Shown: piece after piece, positions 1 through 6,812 of the stretch
Layout: each line of letters begins with the position of its first letter
Numbering within the stretch: position 1 is the stretch's first letter
Assembly: GCA_002332615.1 (NCBI GenBank)
Contig: DDAL01000003.1
Location: 117,952-124,763, forward strand
Direction: 5' to 3'
DNA: 6,812 bases
Source of the DNA: Sphingobacteriaceae bacterium UBA2059
Lineage (GTDB): Bacteria; Bacteroidota; Bacteroidia; Sphingobacteriales; Sphingobacteriaceae
Notes under the pieces: model-generated
Told to the model about the DNA's origin: nothing
The model's database searches: none
Seen by the model: the letters and a program-made list of their open reading frames with translations, nothing else
Program-made: the position numbers and the translations under genes

Positions 1-1233
1 TTAATAATGGGATTGATTGTAGACTTGTCGCGCTGTTTCGGCAAGTTCAGTTTCTTGGATCACGCGGCTGCTGTTCTTCTCCCCTTTGTTTACTTCAATA
101 AATGGGGCTTTGACCCGGGCATACGTTATTTGGGTAAATCAGCTTCAGGCGAGTTCAAGTTAAAGTATCCCTATAAAAAATCTGCCGGACGTGAGTGGGC
201 GGATGCAATAATTTTTGCTGTAGTTGCTGCAACACTTATTCGCACCTTCTTCATACAGGCTTATACAATTCCTTCCGGATCAATGGAAAAGTCTTTACTG
301 ATTGGAGACTTCCTTTTTGTTAGCAATATGAATTATGGAGCACGCGTTCCGATTACTCCCGTAGCTTTTCCGTTTGCTCATCATACAATGCCTGTTACCG
401 GCACCAAAGCTTATTGGGAGGGCATACAGCTGGATTATCATCGGTTGCCAGGTTTTCAAAAGATTTCCAGAAATGATGTTGTGGTATTCAATTACCCTAT
501 GGAGGCCGATGCTCCTTTTAATCGTCCTGTTGATAAACGTGAGAACTACATTAAGCGCTGTCTGGCTATTCCGGGTGATACGCTCAGAATTATAAATGCT
601 CAGGTATACGTAAACGGCAAGGCAGCTGAAAATCCTTCTCATTATCAAAAATATTATATAGTAGTGACTGACGGAAGTGATTTCAATCCTCAAACGCTAC
701 AGGATATGAATATTGAAGCTCAGCACATTGGTGATAACGACTATGCTTTTAATATGACTGCTGAACAGGCAGAACAAATAAAAAACTGGCCGATTGTTAA
801 AAGTGTTAAAGTATATGTTAAATCTCCGGGAGAGCCAAATACTGAAATGTTTCCAAATGATAGCCGCTTCAAATGGAATGAAGACAACTTCGGCCCTGTA
901 ATTATTCCTAAAAAAGGCTGGACAGTTAAGCTGGATAGTACTACCATACCTATGTATAAAAGGGCTATTGAGACTTATGAGCATAACATCGTTAAAGAAG
1001 ATGGCGGCAGACTAATAATTAATGGCAAGCCAAGCGCTAGTTATACCTTTACAATGGATTATTACTGGATGATGGGTGACAACCGCGATAACTCTCTCGA
1101 TTCGCGCTTCTGGGGATTTGTGCCCGAAGATCACATAGTGGGAAAAGCTTTGTTTGTGTGGTTGAGTCTGGATGCAAATAAAAGCTTTTTTAACAAGGTT
1201 CGCTGGAATAGGATTTTTACTGCAATAAAATAA
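1..1233 (+). CDS. lepB: Signal peptidase I (type I leader peptidase), 5'-truncated by window edge
   Basis: This membrane-bound serine protease cleaves signal peptides from exported proteins on the outer face of the inner membrane. Numbering is from the Met at position 7. The S26 boxes are clear. Box B is PSGSM with nucleophile Ser92 (280-282), box C is RNDVVVF (155-161), box D is KRCLAIPGD with the general-base Lys183 (553-555), and box E is GDNRDNSLDSR (357-367). A hydrophobic helix at about 65-84 precedes box B, and another hydrophobic stretch lies at about 18-31. Roughly 165 residues separate boxes D and E and would form the large periplasmic cap usual in Bacteroidota enzymes. The reading frame stays open through positions 1-6 and the protein begins in the middle of a membrane-like segment. 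Bacteroidota homologues carry further N-terminal membrane sequence, so I take ATG 7 as internal and the true start as lying outside. The 3' end faces the oxidoreductase gene. The family is certain; only the start is unknown. Confidence 0.95.
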   Translation, partial: LIMGLIVDLSRCFGKFSFLDHAAAVLLPFVYFNKWGFDPGIRYLGKSASGEFKLKYPYKKSAGREWADAIIFAVVAATLIRTFFIQAYTIPSGSMEKSLLIGDFLFVSNMNYGARVPITPVAFPFAHHTMPVTGTKAYWEGIQLDYHRLPGFQKISRNDVVVFNYPMEADAPFNRPVDKRENYIKRCLAIPGDTLRIINAQVYVNGKAAENPSHYQKYYIVVTDGSDFNPQTLQDMNIEAQHIGDNDYAFNMTAEQAEQIKNWPIVKSVKVYVKSPGEPNTEMFPNDSRFKWNEDNFGPVIIPKKGWTVKLDSTTIPMYKRAIETYEHNIVKEDGGRLIINGKPSASYTFTMDYYWMMGDNRDNSLDSRFWGFVPEDHIVGKALFVWLSLDANKSFFNKVRWNRIFTAIK

Positions 1234-1243
1234 AATGACCTGG

Positions 1244-1286
1244 AAACAATGCTCCCGAAAAGTATCTAACTTTCGAGGCATTGTTT
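1244..1286. terminator. Imperfect hairpin between convergent genes, possible bidirectional terminator
   Basis: AAACAATGC (1244-1252) is the exact reverse complement of GCATTGTTT (1278-1286). Inside it, CGAAA (1256-1260) can pair with TTTCG (1271-1275), leaving a small internal bulge and a loop of about 10 bases. The structure lies in the 68-base gap where lepB and the oxidoreductase gene converge, which is where a shared terminator is expected. The T tracts after the stem are only moderate: TTTATTAT-type on the + side, and a more distant ATTTTATTTTA on the − side. The inverted repeat is seen directly; the terminator function is inferred. Confidence 0.5.
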
Positions 1287-1301
1287 ATTATCGGCTTGTT
1301 G

Positions 1302-2891
1302 TTATTCGGTTATTTCTATTTTTTCCAGGTCAGCGCTCGGAGGCCCGTTAAGCACGCGCCCGTAAACATCAAACCTTCCTCCATGGCAGGGACAATCCCA
1401 GCTTTTCTCTGCATTATTCCAATTAACTATACATTTTGCATGCGTACAAACAGGGCTTAAGGCAAATACTTTTCCGCTTTCATCTCGGTAAACTGCCAAT
1501 TTTTTATCACCATGCTCTACTATCATTCCCTCGCCCGGCTTCACTTCGTTAAACGTATCGATATCTTTTGCTGAAAAGCGGTCGGCTATGAAATGATAGG
1601 CAACGTCCGTGTTTTCCTTCACAAAATCCATAAAACCTGCAACTGGCTTAATTCTGAATGGCGAGAATATCTTTTCGTAAGGAGTTTCCTTGCCAAGCAG
1701 GAGATCACTTAGAAGTATTCCGGAGAATGCGCCATAGGTTATTCCGTTTCCACTGAAGCCTGTAGCGCAATAAACGCCATTCTCTGCTCCGGGGAGCTTT
1801 CCAATATATGGAAGACCGTCGGCACTTTCATAAAATTGCGACGACCATTTATACTCAATAGACGCTATGTTAAAATGCTTTCTAACATAGTCCTCCAGAG
1901 ATCTATACGAGTCTTGTGGGTTCCCATGTCCGGTTTTATGATCATCTCCGCCCACAATCATATATTGAACGTCATCAATAGTATGAGATCGAAAATAGTG
2001 ATAAGGGTCCTTCATGTCATAGGCCAGGTCCGAAGGATAAGCATTGTCAGACAACTGAACGGCTAGAACGTAGCTTCTATAAGGCGCACATCGCATATGC
2101 AGAATATTTAGACCTGGAGGTATGTGCGTAGCATAAACTATTTGCTTAGATTTTATTTTTCTACTGTCTGCTATACTTATAAAGGTGTCTCCTTCTTTTG
2201 AATGTTCTTTGATAAACGTATTTTCCAGAATGATTCCTCCCTGTTTTAGGAACTCAGTTGCAAGGCCATGCAGGTACTTAACCGGATGTATTTGTGCTTG
2301 TCTATGAAAAGCAATTGCCTTTTGAAAAGGAATAGGAACAGGTATTGTTCCCGAATCGCTTACAGCCACTTCTGCACGCTTTGATGCTTCATAAATAGAG
2401 GTCAGTTCTTTTTCCTCTTTATCGTTCTGAGCGTATAGATAACCGGTCTTATATTCAAAATCGCAGTCTATGGAGTATTTTTGAGTACAAGCGTGTATAA
2501 ATTCGATAGACTGTTTAGTGGCCTGGCCGACAAGTTTGGATACTTCTAGTCCAAAATCTTCTTCTATCATGCTGTAATTATTATCAAGCATGGTATTGAT
2601 ATGGGATGTAGTGCCGCCGGTACTTCCAAATCCAATTTTATGAGCCTCTGCTAGTATACATTTCAGCCCCTGCTCCTGCGCTAGTAATGCAGTGGTAAGG
2701 CCTGTTATTCCACCTCCGATGATTAGCACGTCGTAGGTGCTGTCTTCCTGCGATAATTGATTACTTGTATCTGGATACACGCTGCCCTCTTGCTCCCATA
2801 TGCTTTTCGTTGCAGAATCTCTATCGGCATTCTTAGCGTTGAAAACCACTGAGGATGAGGTGCTTTCTGAAAGGTTATCTTTTGTAGTCAT
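1302..2891 (-). CDS. FAD-dependent oxidoreductase (DAO type) with C-terminal Rieske [2Fe-2S] domain
   Basis: This is a 529-residue two-domain redox protein, probably cytoplasmic because no signal peptide or membrane segment is visible. Residues 53-90 form a Rossmann βαβ unit with GGGITG (59-64) and the acidic residue Glu82 at the end of the second strand, where the FAD ribose is normally bound. The DAO-type fold runs to about 400 and includes the late FAD-contact region around ATGFSGNGITYG (376-387). The Rieske domain is at about 450-529. Its cluster ligands are Cys482/His484 and Cys500/His503, and Cys487 and Cys502 sit where high-potential Rieske proteins have a disulfide. The architecture is that of the Bacillus YhfW-like family, whose substrate is not established. 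Residues 1-30 are a polar Ser/Thr/Asp-rich leader before the usual SIW start of the family core. ATG 2891 is the only ATG upstream of the Rossmann motif. No Shine-Dalgarno is present. The gene is separated by 204 bases from the cluster upstream, so it may have its own promoter. Confidence 0.9.
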   Translation of the reverse strand: MTTKDNLSESTSSSVVFNAKNADRDSATKSIWEQEGSVYPDTSNQLSQEDSTYDVLIIGGGITGLTTALLAQEQGLKCILAEAHKIGFGSTGGTTSHINTMLDNNYSMIEEDFGLEVSKLVGQATKQSIEFIHACTQKYSIDCDFEYKTGYLYAQNDKEEKELTSIYEASKRAEVAVSDSGTIPVPIPFQKAIAFHRQAQIHPVKYLHGLATEFLKQGGIILENTFIKEHSKEGDTFISIADSRKIKSKQIVYATHIPPGLNILHMRCAPYRSYVLAVQLSDNAYPSDLAYDMKDPYHYFRSHTIDDVQYMIVGGDDHKTGHGNPQDSYRSLEDYVRKHFNIASIEYKWSSQFYESADGLPYIGKLPGAENGVYCATGFSGNGITYGAFSGILLSDLLLGKETPYEKIFSPFRIKPVAGFMDFVKENTDVAYHFIADRFSAKDIDTFNEVKPGEGMIVEHGDKKLAVYRDESGKVFALSPVCTHAKCIVNWNNAEKSWDCPCHGGRFDVYGRVLNGPPSADLEKIEITE

Positions 2892-3095
2892 AGTAGATGA
2901 GTTTACAAAGATTAACCTCAGATTATTTTTTTTGTTTATTCTATCTTAGTTTACATTGGGAAGCTGATTGCCGATATAAGATTATACCTATCCATTCAAC
3001 CCAGGGCTTATTGATCAATTAAAATGGTGGTCAGCTATGGTTAAAAAGCCGAACAGGTATACATTAAAGACGCATAGTATTCAGCTCAGGACAGG

Positions 3096-4181
3096 TTAAA
3101 ACGGATGCGTTGTCTGAAGGTGTCTGGCGAGCTCTTTAAGGTCTTCAACTACCATCTCTGTTAAGGGAATTCCTTCTTTTTTCCGGACTAACTCGGTTTT
3201 AAATTCAGGTTCCCCCGGTATAATCACCGGTTGCGACTCATCAATAGGTTTCGCAGACTTGAAACGCTGTATCCATCTGTCTATATTTGCTTTAAAGTCT
3301 TCAGCGGGTCTGAACGCATCTACACGCATTGCTCCAAAGAAATGTCCTATGCCTTGACCAGGTAAATCAGGAAGAGGGTCAAGAAAGGCAACGAAAGGGG
3401 GAACCCAAGGTCCATAATTGGCTCCGGATAAAACGGCAGTAAGGATATCCACCACAGCGCCCAAGCCATAGCCTTTGTGACTTCCATGTTCCTTGTCGCT
3501 TCCTAAAGGCAGTAGCGACCCTCCGCTTTTTAAACCATGAGGATCGTTAGTAGTCCTACCGTCTTTAGTCTGAACCCAGCCCTCCGGAATGTCCTCATTC
3601 AAGCGTTGAGCGATTTCAAGCTTCCCATTTGCAGCAGCAGCTGTAGCCATATCTACAATTATTGGCCATGAACTCCGGGCGGGAAAGGCATAACACATAG
3701 GATTTGTTCCCAGTAGGCGTTCAGTAGTATGTGTAGGCGCTACAAGCGGGCTTGCATTTGTCATCGCAATGCCTATCATATCTTCCTCAAGGGCTTTCAT
3801 AGCATGATAAGCAGCGATGCCAAAGTGATTCGAATTTTTTACAGCTACCCATCCCGTCCCGCACTCTTTCGCTTTGCTTATTGCAATTCTCATTGCAAAA
3901 GGCGCAGATATCAGGCCTAAGGCGCTATCGCCGTTAACGGTAGCGGTACTGAGTGTTTCATGAATAATTGAAAGCTTGGGGCTGACGTTTATTCTCTTCT
4001 TTTCCCAAAGTCTTATGTAACCGCTCAGCCTTGCAACCCCGTGAGAGTCGATGCCACGAAGGTCGGAGGCAATTAATACGTCGGCCGCCTGTATGGCATC
4101 TGATTCAGAACAGCCGATTTTTAAAAAAATACGTTCTGTAAAGCTTCTTAAAGTGTTTTCCTCAATCTGGTAAGTCTTCAT
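3096..4181 (-). CDS. Ldh-family (type II malate/L-lactate dehydrogenase) oxidoreductase
   Basis: This 361-residue enzyme belongs to the NAD(P)-dependent family that contains archaeal-type malate dehydrogenase, sulfolactate dehydrogenase, ureidoglycolate dehydrogenase (AllD), 2,3-diketogulonate reductase and Δ1-piperideine-2-carboxylate reductase. These interconvert 2-hydroxy (or amino/imino) acids and 2-oxo acids. It is not the classical Rossmann-type lactate dehydrogenase. Visible family motifs are DLRGIDSHGVARL (40-52) with the proposed catalytic Ser46-His47, NSNHFG (116-121), TNASP (141-145), LLGTNP (156-161), the DMAT block followed by GK (177-187), and GSHKGYGL (233-240), all expected for substrate and cofactor binding. 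The length is usual for the family and the protein looks intact and soluble. The start is the first ATG and matches the family N-terminus. It lies inside the end of bshC, giving a 20-base overlap and suggesting translational coupling, and no Shine-Dalgarno is visible. The exact substrate cannot be told from sequence. Confidence 0.9.
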   Translation of the reverse strand: MKTYQIEENTLRSFTERIFLKIGCSESDAIQAADVLIASDLRGIDSHGVARLSGYIRLWEKKRINVSPKLSIIHETLSTATVNGDSALGLISAPFAMRIAISKAKECGTGWVAVKNSNHFGIAAYHAMKALEEDMIGIAMTNASPLVAPTHTTERLLGTNPMCYAFPARSSWPIIVDMATAAAANGKLEIAQRLNEDIPEGWVQTKDGRTTNDPHGLKSGGSLLPLGSDKEHGSHKGYGLGAVVDILTAVLSGANYGPWVPPFVAFLDPLPDLPGQGIGHFFGAMRVDAFRPAEDFKANIDRWIQRFKSAKPIDESQPVIIPGEPEFKTELVRKKEGIPLTEMVVEDLKELARHLQTTHPF

Positions 4182-5775
4182 GTGAAGGTTCTAGTATAGT
4201 AAACTTAAAATCGAGGGGCTTAAAATGATCATAAAGACCTTCTATAAGTCCATCGCCATATTTTATGTATAAATAACCAAAGTTAAAAAAACGCTCCTGT
4301 AAGGAAGTTTGGGGGAAGTAAGCCGATGATAAGCTGTCGATCTTACCCATCGATTCCTGATGTTTTCTTTTCTCCGCTTTGATCATTTTTGTTTCCAGGC
4401 CTTGAATCGCTTTTTGCAGTCGGATACTTATTGCTCGCGCACTTGGTATAAGTGTAAGGTCAATGTTGCCTGCTTTCAATTTGACTATATCAAATATTTC
4501 ATTAAACTTTTCTTTCTCCTCACTGATGTCCAGGCTTTCGGAGCAGTTCTTCAGTACCCATTGGCGTTTAATTTCATCTGCAGGCCTGAATAAGTCGACG
4601 TAGCCCAGCTTCATTGATTTCAGTTTAGCGCTCAGAGGTTTTGTAGCAATAAGTGCAGAATTTCTGAGGATTAAAATGGGGAAGTCAATATTATAATGCC
4701 TGAATACTTCTTTTATCTGGAGCCAATAGACTATTTCCGACCCCCCGCCAACATACGCAATATTTGGCAGCACGAACTCCTGATATAAGGGTCGTGTGAT
4801 TACATTAGGGCTAAATCGCTCCGGATAGGTGTCGATCTCCTTACTTAGTTCGTCACGGCTAAATTTAAGATGCGTATTAAGAACCTTATATGTGTTATTA
4901 TCCTCAACTATTCGCTCTCTTTTTCCATCAAGAAGATAAAAGAAATTAATTTCTCTCCCATGTGCCTGTGCTTTTAATCCTTTGGCTTTGAATACTTCCT
5001 CCGCTTCCTGAAGCTGGCTGAAGCTTGTCTTTGTAAGTATGTCATGCTGAATTATCCGGGAAAAGCTCGCTTTTAGCTCCGCATTATCAGCATCAATAAC
5101 AACAAGCCCGTAGTCGGCAAATAATTCATTTACCAGGTAAAGCGTAGCCTCGGCCAGAGTACTACTTCCTTTATAAGCACGATTAATAAGCTGGGATAGC
5201 TTCATTCCATTTCTCGTTAAGCCGAGGTAACCGGTATACTCTTTTAAAGCACTAATCAGTGAGCTGGTTGATAAGCGTCCTGTTGCACCTCCGGAAGAAT
5301 GTGCATCCCACACTATTTTTTTATCGGGAAGATTTATATGGTTTATCTCATCAAAGTCGTGGTCTTCGGTTGCCATCCAGTATACAGGCACGAAGTTCTT
5401 ATCAGGATGAGCAGCCTTAAGCAGTTCCGCTGTCTTAATTGCTGTTATTATTTTGTATAAAAAGTATAGAGGACCGGTAAAGATATTAAGCTGATGACCT
5501 GTGGTTACTGTATAGGTATTCGGCTCTGCAAGCAGAAGGATGTTATTTCTAACCTTTGAGTCATCTACTTGAGCGTTATTATATTGGGTACTTAATACCT
5601 TAACCAAAAGTGACCTGTCGGCACTTGCATGTTTTTTTTCCAATAAAGAGCCAAAGCCTTCAAGAGTGGGAGGATGTTCGTAAAGCTCTCTTATTTCAGG
5701 ATCATTGTCCAGATATCTGAGCAACGTTGATGAAAAACTTCCGGTATCCCGGTATTCGATATAAGTCGCATTCAT
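4162..5775 (-). CDS. bshC: Bacillithiol biosynthesis cysteine-adding enzyme BshC
   Basis: BshC carries out the last step of bacillithiol synthesis, adding L-cysteine to glucosaminyl-malate to give the low-molecular-weight thiol that serves some Firmicutes and many Bacteroidota in place of glutathione. The 537-residue length is normal for the family. Signature stretches are TTGHQLNIFTGPLYF (91-105), PVYWMATEDHDFDEINH (130-146), VVIDADN (225-231), and a block at 328-353 containing RPLYQEFVLPN and YVGGGSEIVYW. The C-terminal part (about 415-480) is rich in charged and Leu/Ile residues and fits the coiled-coil arm known in the family. The N-terminus (ATYIEYRDTGSFS) matches homologues, which supports ATG 5775. 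It follows rimO by 47 bases, and its last 20 bases contain the start of the Ldh-family gene. The bshA and bshB genes are not in the window, which is common because bsh genes are usually dispersed. No Shine-Dalgarno is visible upstream. Confidence 0.95.
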   Translation of the reverse strand: MNATYIEYRDTGSFSSTLLRYLDNDPEIRELYEHPPTLEGFGSLLEKKHASADRSLLVKVLSTQYNNAQVDDSKVRNNILLLAEPNTYTVTTGHQLNIFTGPLYFLYKIITAIKTAELLKAAHPDKNFVPVYWMATEDHDFDEINHINLPDKKIVWDAHSSGGATGRLSTSSLISALKEYTGYLGLTRNGMKLSQLINRAYKGSSTLAEATLYLVNELFADYGLVVIDADNAELKASFSRIIQHDILTKTSFSQLQEAEEVFKAKGLKAQAHGREINFFYLLDGKRERIVEDNNTYKVLNTHLKFSRDELSKEIDTYPERFSPNVITRPLYQEFVLPNIAYVGGGSEIVYWLQIKEVFRHYNIDFPILILRNSALIATKPLSAKLKSMKLGYVDLFRPADEIKRQWVLKNCSESLDISEEKEKFNEIFDIVKLKAGNIDLTLIPSARAISIRLQKAIQGLETKMIKAEKRKHQESMGKIDSLSSAYFPQTSLQERFFNFGYLYIKYGDGLIEGLYDHFKPLDFKFTILEPSHEDLPD

Positions 5776-5782
5776 CTACATG

Positions 5783-5815
5783 CAAAGTAAGGGGAAAATT
5801 AAATAATTTTTACAA
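5783..5815 (-). promoter_or_regulatory. Possible Bacteroidota-type promoter before bshC
   Basis: On the − strand, TTG (5815-5813) is followed after 22 bases by TTACTTTG (5790-5783). This resembles the Bacteroidota −33 TTG / −7 TAnnTTTG pattern, with one mismatch in the −7 element and a spacing at the edge of the usual range. If used, transcription would begin within a few bases of the bshC ATG, giving an almost leaderless mRNA. It could supply bshC and the overlapping Ldh-family gene independently of rimO. The spacer holds an A/T-only inverted repeat (AAAATT/AATTTT, 5795-5810). This is a pattern match only. Confidence 0.27.
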
Positions 5816-5822
5816 TAGTTGG

Positions 5823-6812
5823 TTATTTTACAATCTCACCATATAGATCAAATTCCTCCGCTCGATTAACCAATACATTTGCAAAGCTCCCAACGGGCGC
5901 GTATCCTTCAGATGCGTGCACCAAAACTTCATTATCTACTTCCGGGGAATCAAATTCTGTACGACCGACAAAATAGTCGCCTTCTTTTTTGTCAATAAGC
6001 ACTTTAAATACTTTGCCTATTTTTTCAATATTTTTTGAAAGAGAAATGTTCTGCTGGATGTTCATTATCTCTTCGACGCGCTGCTCCTTGACCTCAGCTT
6101 CAATAGTATCCTCAAGCTCAAATGCATGCGTGTTTTCTTCATGCGAGTACGTAAAGCATCCCAGCCTGTCGAACCTGGTTTCTTCCACCCAAGTCTTCAT
6201 TTCTTCAAAGTCCTGCATGCTTTCACCCGGGTAGCCACAAATGAGCGTAGTTCTCAATGATATATCAGGAACCCGGTCTCTTATAGTATTTACCAGGTCA
6301 ATCGTCTTTTGCTTGGTTATTCCCCTTCGCATTGACTTCAGCATTGCATCACTTATATGCTGAAGAGGCATATCGAGATACTTGCAGATATTACTGCGTT
6401 CATTCATTACATCAAGGACCTCAAGCGGAAAGCCCGATGGGTAGGCGTATTGCATGCGGATCCATTCTATACCATTAACGTCAGAGAGACGTTTTAAGAG
6501 ATCTGCCAAATTCCTTTTTCCATACAAATCAAGACCGTAATAGGTTAAGTCCTGAGCTATTAATATAAGCTCTTTAGTGCCGGAGGCTGCAAGTACCGAT
6601 GCTTCTTTAACAAGTTCATCAACAGACTTTGAAACGTGTTTGCCCCTCATAAGCGGAATAGCACAAAAGGAGCAGGGACGGTTACAGCCTTCAGCTATTT
6701 TAAAGTATGCGTAATGGGAAGGGGTGGTTAATAAACGCTCACCAACCAATTCGTATTTGTAATTAGCTCCCAGGCTTGTGAGGATACTTTCTAAGTCGTT
6801 TGTTCCAAAATA
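5823..6812 (-). CDS. rimO: Ribosomal protein S12 methylthiotransferase RimO, 5'-truncated by window edge
   Basis: RimO is a radical-SAM enzyme with two [4Fe-4S] clusters that methylthiolates a conserved aspartate of ribosomal protein S12. The window holds the last 329 codons. Numbering is from the codon at 6812. The segment opens with YFGT, the end of the N-terminal MTTase (UPF0004) domain, whose three cluster cysteines lie off-window. The radical-SAM motif is GCNRPCSFC with Cys43, Cys47 and Cys50. Further conserved blocks are IAQDLTYYG, DMPLQHISD with KSMRRG (147-164) and TTLICGYPGE (188-197). A C-terminal TRAM domain runs from about 263 to 329 with VGRTEFDSPEVDNEVLV. The wording at SHEENTHAF and FDLYGE separates it from the tRNA enzyme MiaB. 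About 100 residues are missing at the N-terminus compared with the usual length of about 430. A TTG at 6749 could be mistaken for the start, but coding with clear RimO similarity continues past it. It is the first visible gene of the cluster leading to bshC. Confidence 0.95.
   Translation of the reverse strand, partial: YFGTNDLESILTSLGANYKYELVGERLLTTPSHYAYFKIAEGCNRPCSFCAIPLMRGKHVSKSVDELVKEASVLAASGTKELILIAQDLTYYGLDLYGKRNLADLLKRLSDVNGIEWIRMQYAYPSGFPLEVLDVMNERSNICKYLDMPLQHISDAMLKSMRRGITKQKTIDLVNTIRDRVPDISLRTTLICGYPGESMQDFEEMKTWVEETRFDRLGCFTYSHEENTHAFELEDTIEAEVKEQRVEEIMNIQQNISLSKNIEKIGKVFKVLIDKKEGDYFVGRTEFDSPEVDNEVLVHASEGYAPVGSFANVLVNRAEEFDLYGEIVK

Noticed and set aside
295..984. Open frames on the − strand within lepB (295-693, 697-984, 741-947) and a + strand frame at 374-595.
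   Set aside because: They lie antisense to or out of frame with strongly conserved signal peptidase sequence and their translations resemble no protein I know; they are frame shadows.
1012..1281. An 89-codon − strand open frame running through the hairpin and the lepB 3' end.
   Set aside because: It is antisense to the conserved box E region and crosses the probable terminator; no protein family is recognisable.
1836..2066. Open frames antisense to the other − strand genes (1836-2066, 3729-3920, 4360-4593, 5989-6234, all + strand).
   Set aside because: Each lies wholly within a well-supported gene on the opposite strand, and the translations are Cys/Arg/Ser-rich shadows without known motifs.
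2906..2914. TAATCTTTG on the − strand as the −7 element of a promoter for the FAD/Rieske gene.
   Set aside because: The spacing inside the motif is off by one base, no TTG lies at a suitable distance upstream, and the resulting leader would be only about 8 bases; not strong enough to list.
3010..3019. Ten-base palindrome ATTGATCAAT in the gap between the Ldh-family and FAD/Rieske genes.
   Set aside because: It is short, A/T-rich and single; such palindromes occur by chance. No second copy or neighbouring promoter supports an operator.
2892..3095. Searched the 204-base gap for a terminator, small gene, tRNA or riboswitch.
   Set aside because: I found only short chance repeats (such as ACAGGT twice, and TATAA/TTATA at 2975-2986) and a run of eight T at 2926-2933; no GC-rich stem followed by a T tract and no convincing small open frame.
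6747..6749. TTG as the start codon of rimO.
   Set aside because: The frame is open to the window edge and the extra 21 residues (beginning YFGT) match RimO upstream sequence, so this TTG is an internal leucine.

Overview
The window looks like chromosomal DNA of a Bacteroidota bacterium, most likely of the Sphingobacteriia (Pedobacter-like). The evidence is the style of the proteins: a long signal peptidase I with a Bacteroidota-type membrane leader, a BshC of about 540 residues, and a RimO with the segment order and wording typical of that phylum. Starts without Shine-Dalgarno sequences and one possible TTG / TAnnTTTG-type promoter agree with this. The taxonomic call is recalled from family resemblance, not from a search.

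Layout: five protein genes cover almost everything. On the + strand, positions 1-1233 hold the 3' part of lepB (signal peptidase I), whose start lies before the window. It converges on a − strand gene at 1302-2891 for an FAD-dependent oxidoreductase with a C-terminal Rieske [2Fe-2S] domain. The 68-base gap between them carries an imperfect hairpin that may terminate both. A 204-base gap (2892-3095) with no recognisable gene, RNA or clear terminator follows. Then comes a − strand cluster, read from right to left: rimO (5' end beyond the window), bshC (final enzyme of bacillithiol synthesis) and an Ldh-family NAD(P)-dependent 2-hydroxyacid/2-oxoacid oxidoreductase. rimO and bshC are 47 bases apart, and bshC and the Ldh-family gene overlap by 20 bases, so the last two are probably co-transcribed and translationally coupled.

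How the genes work together: lepB (protein export) and rimO (ribosomal protein S12 modification) are housekeeping genes. The one functional thread is thiol/redox metabolism. BshC finishes bacillithiol, which is built on a malate core, and the overlapping gene belongs to a family that includes malate dehydrogenases. A link to malate supply is possible but is only inferred. The FAD/Rieske protein is a further redox enzyme of unknown substrate. I see no mobile element, CRISPR array, RNA gene, defence system or clear novel system; this is mostly an ordinary core-genome region.
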